DNA from: Rhodeus uyekii
Taxonomy: Eukaryota > Chordata > Actinopteri > Cypriniformes > Acheilognathidae
NCBI GenBank assembly: GCA_037043235.1
Contig: JAWRVZ010000138.1
Span: 1,014,501-1,078,500, forward strand
Length of the DNA stretch: 64,000 nucleotides
Reading direction: 5' to 3'
The position numbers and the translations under genes are program-made. Positions within the stretch are counted from its first letter, which is position 1, and every line of letters starts with the position of its first letter. Positions 1 to 8,260 of this stretch are shown here, in pieces. Under the pieces are notes generated by a model that made no database searches, had not been told where the DNA came from, and worked only from the letters and a program-made list of their open reading frames with translations.

Positions 1-429
1 TATGATGTTTGATGATTGCGTTATTTTATATGTGCATAAGCAATGCTTTCATCGCTTGTTTCTTCTTTTTCACCTTTTTCAAAAGATCTGAAGATTCTGT
101 ACTCTTTCAGAAGATCCATAATATCTCCCCTATTGCATAACATTGAAAACATGGATTGGCTGAAGTTTCTGTCAATGGCGGGCAAGTGCCCTAAATTACG
201 TAAAATTTTGTAAATTGTGTGATAAGAGTTAAAATAAACAATATAGATAGGTATGATAGGCTAGGAATTTTGTGCGTATTTGTCCATATGTTCAATCATG
301 ATAAAATGTGAAAATGAAGACTCCAAACAGGAATCCTAAAAATGTAGTATTGTTGATTTCTACATAGTTTAATTTGACTAACTGCACGTTTGCCTGTTTT
401 TTGTTTTCTTTTATTCTTTGTTTTTTCAG
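1..429. other. csmd1 intron, 3' end
   Basis: This is AT-rich intron sequence ending in a pyrimidine-rich tract and a CAG acceptor at 427-429. I see no gene or recognisable repeat in it. Confidence 0.7.
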
Positions 430-637
430 CTGAAGGTTCATGTGGGGGAACATTAAGAGGAACAACAGGCACAATATCAAGTCCACACTTTCCCTCAGAG
501 TATGAGAACAATGCTGACTGTACATGGAGTATTCTGGCAGAGCCGGGAGACACCATTGCCCTAGTCTTCACAGACTTCCAACTAGAAGATAGATATGACT
601 TTCTAGAGATCAGTGGCACAGAAGCACCTTCAATATG
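430..637 (+). CDS. csmd1: csmd1 coding exon: CUB domain 2, N-terminal two thirds
   Basis: This 208-bp internal exon encodes the start of a CUB domain. The acceptor is a T-rich tract plus CAG (427-429) and the donor is GTGAGT at 638. The exon opens with two bases completing an Ala codon and closes with TG, completed to Trp by the first base of the next exon. Visible CUB marks are SCGGTLRG, SSPHFPSEYENNADCTW with the first cysteine pair, and the acidic FTDFQLEDRYDFLEISG stretch that in calcium-binding CUB domains holds the metal ligands. The wording closely follows vertebrate CSMD1. CSMD1 is a large single-pass membrane protein of neurons and epithelia that regulates complement and synapses. 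The sequence does not show which fish paralogue this is. Confidence 0.93.
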
Positions 638-943
638 GTGAGTAAAAGGCCTCCGTTTTTGCATTACAACACAATCTGTTCTCATCTCAGGCCCATGGTA
701 AGCAGCATGGGAATGCTTATTGCCTGGTTGTGCAGTTACAGATTATTAAGTGCTCTGAGTACAAGTATCATAAAACCTGTTAAAACATATTAGAATTGTG
801 TGGACAAATTACAGAAAAGATTAGATGTTCTTGCCAATATCCGGAACTCTAGTTATCACAAAATAATTTGTGTTCTGATCAGTTCTGATAAAACCAGTGG
901 GTGGGGTTTAAAACGAAAGAAAGTGACTTTTCTTGTATATGCC

Positions 944-1304
944 TGTAACAAGGTTCGTTGTGGATGAGGAAGAAGAAGATGGGGTCGGCTGTATTTAAGG
1001 CTCGGGGAGTTTTATTAAGATCAAAATCATAAATAAACAACAACTGAAAATGGCGCTTGTGATTCAAAAAAGTCTCCGCTTTTCCAGCCTTAATGCTTTT
1101 GCGCCGTCTCTCGCGCCCCGAGCCTCAGTCGCGATCTCTCTCCCTTCCTTCCGCTCCCGCGCTGCTTTTATCCGGTCTCTCCACGCTAGTTACTGCAACG
1201 AGACACAGGTGTCTGTCATTGTGCACTTGACTCACTCACGCCCGCTCGTCTCCTGTCTCTCTCTCCTGCTGCAGCCGCCGCTGAACCACGCCCCCCTCGC
1301 CACA
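944..1304 (-). repeat. 3' LTR of the Gmr1-like element
   Basis: This 361-bp LTR is downstream in element orientation. On the reverse strand it begins TGTGGCGAGG and ends TTGTTACA, with an AATAAA-type polyA signal near 1010-1020. It is about 98 percent identical by eye to 5556-5916. Confidence 0.9.
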
Positions 1305-1647
1305 TACCCCCACCGCCCGACTCAGGCCGGGGCACCGACCGGCCTGCAGCCCCCCCCCCCCCCCCATTTCTGGAGAGGAAGTCAGCCACCGCCATCTGCG
1401 ACCCCGGCCTGTGGACCACCTTAAACTTAAAGGGCTGTAATGCCAGATACCAACGGGTGATCCGCGCATTGGTATCCTTCATGCGGTGGAGCCACTGGAG
1501 GGGGGCGTAGTCCGAACAGAGGGTGAATTCCCGTCCCAGGAGATAATAGCGGAGGGTGAGGACCGCCCACCTGATGGCCAAGCACTCTTTCTCAATGGTG
1601 CTGTACTTGGTCTCTCTCTTTGAGAGCTTCCGACTCACGTACAGCAC
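1216..1647 (-). pseudogene. RNase H domain of Gmr1-like pol
   Basis: This frame continues the RT frame (same phase) after a single stop codon at 1654-1656. It reads LYVSRKLSKRETKYSTIEKE, the usual gypsy RNase H core with its catalytic Glu, then LCSDYAPLQWLHRMKD, where most relatives have DH rather than DY, and ends in VADFLSRN. The frame then runs on through a glycine-rich stretch, the polypurine tract and into the 3' LTR before stopping. It would degrade the RNA strand of RNA:DNA hybrids during reverse transcription. Confidence 0.85.
1305..1323 (-). other. Polypurine tract of the Gmr1-like element
   Basis: Immediately before the 3' LTR the reverse strand reads GGGCGGTGGGGGTA, a purine-rich stretch in the position of the plus-strand primer. 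A run of cytosines at about 1351-1364 on the + strand lies just upstream in the element. Confidence 0.6.
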
Positions 1648-1653
1648 CGGGCG

Positions 1654-2790
1654 TTACTCCCCCTCTATCTCCTGGGACAGGACGGCCCCCAGCCCCCTGT
1701 CCGACGCATCCGTCTGCAAAAGAAAGGGGAAAGAGAAATCAGGAGAATGTAACAACGGGCCGCCACACAGAGCGGCCTTAACTTGGGTGAAAGCCTGCTG
1801 GCACGGCTCTGACCACTGGACTGGATCTGGTGCCTCCTTTTTAGTGAGGTCAGTCAGCGGGCTGGTGAGGTCCGAATACTTGGGTATAAACCGTCTATAA
1901 TATCCCGCCAGCCCCAGGAACTGCCTCACCTCCTTTTTGGTCTTGGGCCACGGGCAGGTTGCAATTGCTGCAGTCTTATCAATTTGGGGACGCACCTGCC
2001 CATGACCCAAGTGGAAACCCAGATACCTAACCTCCACACGCCCAACCGCACACTTCTTTGGGTTGGCCGTCAGACCAGCCCCCCTCTGCGCCCTCAGGAC
2101 CGCCCGCAAGTGCTCCATATGCCGCTGCCAGTCCTTACTGTATATGATGATATCATCCAGATAGGCAGCAGCATATGCAGCATGCGGTCGCAGAACCCGG
2201 TCCATGAGACGCTGAAAAGTGGCCGGGGCCCCGAACAACCCAAATGGCAGCGTAACGAATTGGTGTAATCCAAACGGCGTGGTGAAGGCGTTTTTTTCTT
2301 TGGATAGTGGCGATAAGGGGATCTGCCAATACCCCTTGGTTAAGTCCAGCGTCGAGTAAAAACGAGCCGTACCGAGCCGATCAAGCAATTCGTCAATCCG
2401 CGGCATTGGATAGGCGTCAAATTTTGACACTGCATTCACCCTGCGATAATCCACACAGAATCGGATCGAGCCGTCTGTCTTGGGGACCAAGACAATCGGG
2501 CTCGCCCAATTGCTGTGGGACTCTTCTATTACCCCCATCTCCAGCATTGCCTCTAATTCTGTCTGAACCACCTTTTTTTTGTGTTCAGGCAGCCGGTATG
2601 GTCGGCTTCGAACCACTACGCCTGGTGGAGTCTCTATGGTGCTGTATGAGATTTGTTCGGCCAGGCAGGGGCGAGAAGACGTCTGCAAACTCTGCTTGCA
2701 ACCTGGCAATGTCAGTGAGGTGCCTCTGGCCCGAGGTCCTCCTCTCCGCTCACTGCCGTCGCCAGCATCACTGACCCCACCTCTTCCCAT
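1654..2790 (-). pseudogene. Reverse transcriptase of Gmr1-like pol
   Basis: This 378-codon frame encodes a gypsy-type RT. Seen in order are LPEHKKKVVQTELEAMLEMG, SHSNWASPIVLVPKTDGSIR, FCVDYRRVN, the first catalytic Asp in YSTLDLTKGYWQI (residue about 149), LPFGL.GAPATFQ, and the YLDDIIIYSKD catalytic box (residues about 210-220). It ends with the tether/RNase H start TDASDRGLGAVLSQ and a TAA at 1654-1656 that cuts it from RNase H in the same frame. The first roughly 50 residues read in a shifted frame relative to the preceding integrase tail, so a small indel lies near 2640-2720. Confidence 0.92.
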
Positions 2791-3077
2791 TTTTTTAGCA
2801 GGTTGAGGTGGTAAATTTGACGTGTCCCGCTCCTGTCTGACCGAGCAATTTCATAATTAAGATCCCCTACACGCCGTGTAACCTCAAAGGGCCCTTGCCA
2901 CTTGGCGAGTAATTTGAAGCTAGAGGTGGGGAGCAATACAAGAACTTTCTCTCCCGGTGTAAATTTGCGGAGTTTAGCGCCCCTATTGTACAGTCTGCTC
3001 TGTTTGTCCTGGGCCTGTAACAAATTCTCCATAGATAGCCGCCCCAAAGTGTGGAGCTTTGTTCTCAGGTCCAGCAC
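2712..3077 (-). pseudogene. Integrase C-terminal (GPY/F-like) segment of Gmr1-like pol
   Basis: This 121-codon frame continues the integrase in another phase. It contains NRGAKLRKFTPGEKVLVLLP and KLLAKWQGPFEV, the GPY/F module found at the C-terminus of gypsy integrases, then YEIARSDRSGTRQIYHLNLL. It ends SGEEDLGPEAPH, the usual linker before RT. The phase differs from both neighbours (3065-4147 and 1654-2790), indicating indels on each side. Confidence 0.85.
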
Positions 3078-4147
3078 ATACTGAATTTCATTCCGACTGT
3101 CTGAAGAACGTCTAATACCCCGCGGGGCTGACGCCCATAGAGAAGCTCAAAGGGGGAAAACCCCGTGGAGGCTTGCGGGACCTCGCGCACTGCAAACAAG
3201 AGGGGCTCTAACCACTTATCCCAATTTTTGGCGTCCTCGTGAACGGACTTCCGAATCATGGTTTTCAATGTGCGATTAAATCGTTCCACCAAGCCATCTG
3301 TTTGTGGATGATAGACGCTGGTGCGAACCGACTTAATGCCCAACAATTCGTAAAGCTCACGTAAAGTTCGTGACATAAACGCCGTGCCCTGATCAGTGAG
3401 AATCTCTTTCGGGATTCCCACTCGGGAGATTATTCGGAACAGTGCGTCCGCAACACTTTTTGGTGAAATGCTGCGGAGGGCTACTGCCTCCGGGTATCGT
3501 GTCGCATAGTCCACTATCACTAATGCGAAACGATGGCCCCGTGCGGATCGTTCTAATGGCCCGATGAGGTCCATACCAATTCTCTCGAAGGGGACCTGCA
3601 TGAGCGGCAGGGGGCGCAATGGCGCTTTTGGGGTGGCCGGTGGATTCACCAACTGACATTCACGACAAGCCGCACACCATCTGCGTACATTCTCGTGAAT
3701 GCCCGGCCAGAAAAATCGGGTCATGAGACGATCTAGGGTTGCTGCCTGTCCCAGGTGGCCCGCCATTGGATTACAATGAGCCGCCTGGAAAAGCATTTCC
3801 CCGCGGCTTTTGGGTACTAACAACTGGGTTGTATCCTGTTTTGTTTGAGCGTCTTGGGTCACTCGGTACAACCTGTCTTTAATTATTGCAAAGTATGGGT
3901 AGGAGGGCGGCCGCCCCGGCTGGAGAAGCTGACCGTCGATGGAGCGGACCCGTTCGAACGCATGCTTTAGTGTCTCATCCTGGGACTGCTCCTGGGGAAA
4001 ATCATCGCGCTCTCTGTTCCCTGAAGCAGAGCCCAGAGGTTCCGGTTCAGCTTCACCTGCCTGAGCGACCACTCCCCCCCAGTTTTTGTCTGCCCCAAGA
4101 AGACATCCGCACATAAATCCCCTAATAACTGACTGAATGCTGGCCAA
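3065..4147 (-). pseudogene. Integrase, zinc-binding and DDE core, Gmr1-like pol
   Basis: This 360-codon frame holds an HHCC zinc-binding motif (H124, H131, C161, C164 in AAHCNPMAGHLG and CAACRECQ) and a DDE core: D193 in GMDLIGPLER, D252 in ILTDQGTAF and E288 in GLVERFNRTLK. D to E is spaced by 35 residues, as usual for retroelement integrases. VYHPQTDGLVERFNRTLK is the classic gypsy box. The ORF lies upstream of RT, which is the Gmr1 arrangement. It is out of phase with the protease frame it overlaps (3967-4147) and with its own C-terminal segment. Confidence 0.93.
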
Positions 4148-4488
4148 TTGGTACCCAGAATCAGCGGATGTCGGAGGTGCGGGTTAACCGCCACCTCCAC
4201 CTTATGCATTTGTCCCCGGAATTGAATAACCGCAGGCACCACTGGATAACTCACCATATCCCCGTGCACACACCGTACCCGAACCATGCGGCTTTTATCC
4301 AATGCCTCTGGATGAATCAGGCTTTGATGGATTGAGGTTTGGTTACATCCCGAATCCACCAAAGCCTGATACGTACCCCCCTTAATACTCACAGGTATCT
4401 GGTACAACCCCGCTTGATCGGGGGCAGCCCGTGGTGCGTCCGGGACCCGGATCAGAGTCCCCACCTCCATTAGCGAACAATTGTCCAC
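3967..4488 (-). pseudogene. Aspartic protease segment of Gmr1-like element
   Basis: This 173-codon frame carries the retroelement protease signature ALVDSGCNQTSI (active-site Asp about residue 45) and a second conserved strand LRHPLILGTNW (the usual ILGxxW/D box). It overlaps the end of the gag frame by about 19 bases in another phase. The same phase read upstream of 4488 shows CGRFGDPGHGVDNC, a zinc-knuckle-like run in which the second Cys is replaced by Phe, so gag and protease were probably one frame originally. Confidence 0.85.
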
Positions 4489-5513
4489 TCCATGGCCCGG
4501 GTCCCCGAAACGCCCACAGGTCGGCCCAGGCCTGCCCGCCCCCCTGGTGGCAGTAAGTGAGTCACTAAACTGGCGTGGAGAGAGCGGTGGAGCGGAAGAG
4601 GCTGTCGCGGTGGCCCCTGCCCACCCAGCCCCCTTTGCGCCGTTCTCTGCCCCTCCGGCGGTTCCTGGCCGCCTCGGCCTCGGGGTGGAGCACGTGGAGG
4701 GAACGACAGTCGGGACCTGGGGAAAGGGACAGGTTTAGGAGAGGAAGAGTGGGAAGTAAACACAGGGAGAGAGAGAGATGCGGATGGCAAGGGTTCGCCG
4801 ACCCCCAGGCACGCCACCATCTGATCCTCCGCCAGCTGGATGGCCAGTTCCAGCGACGCCGGACGGTGGCACTGGACCCATTCCGCTGTCCTCTTCGGGA
4901 GATGGGAAATGAACTGCTCCAGCAACACTTTATCCACGACCTGGTCAGCGTCGCCTTCCCTGGCCAATAGCCACTTGCGGCAGGCATCCCGGAGCTGCTG
5001 AGCCATCAAGAAGGGCCGGCTGTTGTCACCCAGGTCCCTTGAGTGGAAGCGCTGGCGGTGTTGCTCTGGACTCAGGCCGACCCTCTGAAGGATGGCTCTC
5101 TTGAGATCTTCATAGACCAGGAGGTTCGGGACTGGTAGCTGTTGTGCTGCTACCTGCGCCTCTCCTGACAGTAGGGGAATGAGGCGCACCGGCCATTGGG
5201 ATTGTGGCCACCCACAGGCCTCGGCAGTCTTCTCAAACAAATCCACGAAGGCCTCCGGATCGTCCGACGGCCCCATTTTTGAGAGCGGCATGTGGGCGGG
5301 TGGGGCTGAGCTTCCAGCTGATCCTCCGGTTCGAACCTCCCGGTCCAAGCAGCTCCGGAACAGCTCGCGGTCCTCCTGCTGCGCCTGGACAAGGGCTTGG
5401 AAACAGCGCTCCTGATTTTCCCTCATTTCCAGGAGCGCCTGATGGTGTTGCTGGTGGAGTCCCGCGAGCGACTGAATCACCTCTTCAAATGGCGTGCCTG
5501 ACGGAGTCTGCAT
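4470..5513 (-). pseudogene. Gag with SCAN-like capsid, Gmr1-like element
   Basis: I start this at the ATG at 5513; an upstream GTG at 5552 lies inside the primer-binding site. The 347-residue product has a Gln-rich, probably coiled N-terminus (about residues 5-55: LAGLHQQHHQALLEMRENQE), then a capsid-like region: PEAFVDLFEKTAEACGW, ILQRVGLSPEQHRQRF, QQLRDACRKWLLA, VVDKVLLEQFISHLPKRTAE. This strongly resembles the vertebrate SCAN domain, which published work derives from Gmr1-type gag. The last 35 or so residues (about 4470-4570) look like an off-frame tail, because the zinc-knuckle remnant is in a different phase there. Confidence 0.85.
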
Positions 5514-5536
5514 AATGGCGGCGGCGGTCTTCTTCC

Positions 5537-5554
5537 TCCCGGGTTTCGGCACCA
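5537..5554 (-). other. Primer-binding site, tRNA-Phe
   Basis: One base inside the 5' LTR the reverse strand reads TGGTGCCGAAACCCGGGA. This is the exact complement of the 3' end (with CCA) of vertebrate tRNA-Phe as I know it, an 18-base match. It fixes the element's orientation. Confidence 0.85.
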
Positions 5555-5555
5555 G

Positions 5556-5916
5556 TGTAACAAGGTTCGTTGTGGATGAGGAAGAAGAAGACGGGGTCGG
5601 CTGTATTTAAGGCTCGGGGAGTTTTATTAAGATCAAAATCATAAATAAACAAAAACTGAAAATGGCGCTCGTGATTCAAAAAAGTCTCTGCTTTTCCAGC
5701 CTTAATGCTTTTGCGCCGTCTCTCGCGCCCCGAGCCTCAGTCGCGATCTCTCTCCCTTCCTTCCGCTCCCGCGCTGCTTTTATCCGGTCTCTCCACGCTA
5801 TTTACTGCAACGAGACACAGGTGTATGTCATTGTGCACTTGACTCACTCACGCCCGCTCGTCTCCTGTCTCTCTCTCCTGCTGCAGCCGCCGCTGAACCA
5901 CGCCCCCCTCGCCACA
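5556..5916 (-). repeat. 5' LTR of the Gmr1-like element
   Basis: This is the 361-bp partner of 944-1304, upstream in element orientation and presumably carrying the promoter. It is followed on the + strand by the ATGCC target duplication (5917-5921). Confidence 0.9.
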
Positions 5917-6579
5917 ATGCCTTGTATAACTCATACAATTATTATTTTTTGAAATATCACCAGGAGAGAGTGAGACAGAAACATAATGCGCGTCATATCT
6001 TACTATGTTTTTAAACAGACACATCAAATAACATAAAAAGTGTATATCTTACACTAGATATTACTCTTGATATTGTACTCGTTTCATTCATAGAATTTGT
6101 GATCTTTCACTTCGTTATCCAAGTTTCCTTCACTTTGTGCATGTGGTCTCCTACAAAGTATCTTTCCCGGTGACCAGAGACAATTTATGCTAACCAGTTG
6201 TGACATTTTGGCACATCCTTACCGATGAAGCACAAGACGTCCTTTCGGACATATTCAAAACATATTGGAAAACTTGATCATCGCATTTAGCACTTACTTT
6301 TATAACTCTAGTGCTGCTCTCATGAAAGACAATGTGACATACCACATACATTTTCACTCAGGCAATCATGCTGATAGTATATTTCTAAATGAAATGTGTA
6401 TTGCATTCAAAAAATATTAAATATACTAAATATTGATTTTCACAAGTTGTAAGACTTCTCCTGAAACAACTCTTCAAGCCAGTATAGAGTGCTGTCTGAT
6501 TCCTTCATGCAATGACTCTGCAGCCACTCCAGCACCACCTTCCATGAACTCTTTTGCCAGCACTACTCTTCAAGATCAT
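5917..6579. other. Intron, mostly unassigned
   Basis: AT-rich intron. At 6149-6210 there is a short stretch (CTCCTACAAAGTATCTTTCC and following) that repeats the 3' ends of the LTR-like copies at 6.85 and 7.65 kb. I see nothing else. Confidence 0.5.
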
Positions 6580-7672
6580 TCGTTCCACCTGTGTTTTGTC
6601 CCATTTAAGCCTGGCTGTTTTCATTGATCTTTGTTCAGTATTGAGCCTACCCTGTGTGGACTACCTGAGTTCTTGAAAAGTGAAGTTTGCCTTTTTGTTG
6701 CAGTTTTGTCTATGTTTTGTTTGGTGACGTTATGTCAGCTTTTGTTTGCGTTTAAAGATCAAGATAAAGTCGAGTTTATTTTGCTTTGAGCTATCCGAGT
6801 CTCCTTTGCCTTTCCTTTTGCACATGGGTCTCCTACAAGTATCTTTGCCGGTGACTAGAGACAATTCATGCTAGCATGCATGCAATGCATTCATACATGC
6901 AGTTCATCCAGCAAGACTGAACCATGGAGCAAAGGAATAGACATCCCCCTCCAATGCGGAACGTATTCTTGAAGAGCTCTCAAGTCAAGCTGTGGTCATC
7001 AACAAGCACAAACAAATTCTAACTGAGATTACGCTCTCTAGATTTTTAAGATTTCTAAGTTGTCAGTCCATATCTCAAGTCTCTCCAGTTTCACCTACCC
7101 AGTCTGCGTCTCAAGGTGCACCTCAGCCATGTCCACCAGCAGGTCTTCAATTCGAGCCTAGACAGCTCCTGAGATGTACAGTATGACAGGATCCTGGAAA
7201 GGTGTTGGTTTTATTACACCATGTACAGTGGCTTTCCAATTACAGCCAAACCGTTTCCCTACAGAGAGCAGCAGAGTGGCTTATGACAACACTTCTTGTG
7301 GGAAAGGCGCTGGAATAGGTTACTGCACTCATGACCAGTACTGACCTCTTCATGGCAGAGGGTTTTCCACCACCCAGTTAGTGGCGCAGAGGTTCCACTT
7401 GTGTCTTGCCCTTTTTACGTTTGACTGTTTTCATTGATCTTTGTCAAGTGATCTTTGTCTTAAGCCTACCCTGTATGGACTACCTGAGTCCAAGTTATGT
7501 TTTGCATCTTTGTTGCGTTTTTGTTTGGTGAAGCTATGTCAGCCTTTGTTTGTTAAAAGATAAAAGTCAAGTTTATTTTTGCTTTGAGCTATTCGAGTCC
7601 CCTTTGCCTTTCTTTTTGCACCTGGGTCTCCTACAAGTATCTGTCCCAGTGACCAGAGACAATTTATGGTAA
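6580..7672 (+). mobile_element. Degraded LTR retroelement: two LTR-like direct repeats and a gag relic
   Basis: About 285 bp at 6580-6872 is repeated at 7390-7672. Shared blocks include GTTTTCATTGATCTTTGT, GCCTACCCTGT.TGGACTACC, TTTATTTT(T)GCTTTGAGCTAT and the GGGTCTCCTACAAGTATCT end. Between them, near 6925-7190, the + strand reads MVINKHKQILTEITL and later VSPVSPTQSASQGAP, which resembles the start of fish gypsy gag proteins. The copies have diverged and no target duplication is evident, so this is an old, internally deleted element. Confidence 0.55.
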
Positions 7673-8233
7673 CTAGTTGCGACCCAAGTAGAAGATCTGT
7701 AGGCTTTGTGGTGAGATTCATACCTGATGCTACTGATAGCCATATTGTTCTGTTTCATAGCAATTTATCAAACTTGAAGAAGGGAAAAATATGCCCCAAA
7801 CAGAGAAGTTCTTATCATTTGAGAAATCGAGTCCTGTCCAGATGAGTTAACTGAAAAACAGAACTTAATAAACTTCTTCATTTTTACAGAGACCAATCAA
7901 TGGAAAAAATGCAGGCATGTTTGATTCTGAGGGGATTAAAGGAATTATTCACACAAAAATGAAAGCATTTTATTCACTCACCCTCAAGTCAAACCCAATA
8001 ACTGTTTTTGAAAACAAACAAAAAATAAGATATTTTAAGAACCTTTATGTTGATTTTATTTCCGTACACTGACAGTTCAATGTGTCCGGGGACTGTCAAA
8101 CTCCAGGACAGAAAACAAACAACACATGTACCATTCTCCAAGTCTTCTGAAGTCTTACAGTAGCTTTGTATGAACAGACTGAAATCCTGTACCAGGATAA
8201 GCAATGTTCTGACTTCTGAAACCAGCACAGGAA
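7673..8233. repeat. Intron with a short interspersed repeat
   Basis: The stretch from about 7936 to 8030 (GGAATTATTCACACAAAAATG, then TATTCACTCACCCTCAAGTC) resembles a repeat that is very abundant in cyprinid genomes. A related piece is at 11725-11850. The rest is unassigned. Confidence 0.4.
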
Positions 8234-8260
8234 GGGGGGGGGGGGGGGGGGGGGGGGGGG
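8234..8260. repeat. Poly-G tract
   Basis: An uninterrupted run of 27 G residues. Such runs form G-quadruplex-type structures and are prone to length error in sequencing. Confidence 0.95.

Larger units (their letters stand above)
944..5916 (-). mobile_element. Gmr1-like Ty3/gypsy LTR retrotransposon, full length but disabled
   Basis: A 4973-bp element lies inside the first intron on the reverse strand. Two 361-bp LTRs (944-1304 and 5556-5916) start TG and end CA in both orientations, and ATGCC flanks both sides (939-943 and 5917-5921) as a 5-bp target duplication. By eye the LTRs differ at about 6 positions, so the insertion is fairly recent. Read on the reverse strand the order is gag, protease, integrase, reverse transcriptase, RNase H. 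Ordinary Ty3/gypsy elements carry integrase last; integrase before RT, with gypsy-like protein motifs, is the hallmark of the Gmr1 group known from fish. The coding region is split by several frameshifts and one stop codon, so this copy is unlikely to be autonomous. Confidence 0.9.

Noticed and set aside
296..685. 129-codon reverse-strand ORF
   Set aside because: It is antisense to the csmd1 exon at 430-637.
1050..1424. + strand ORF of 124 codons (and its twin at 5662-5952)
   Set aside because: Both are the same reading through the two Gmr1 LTRs.
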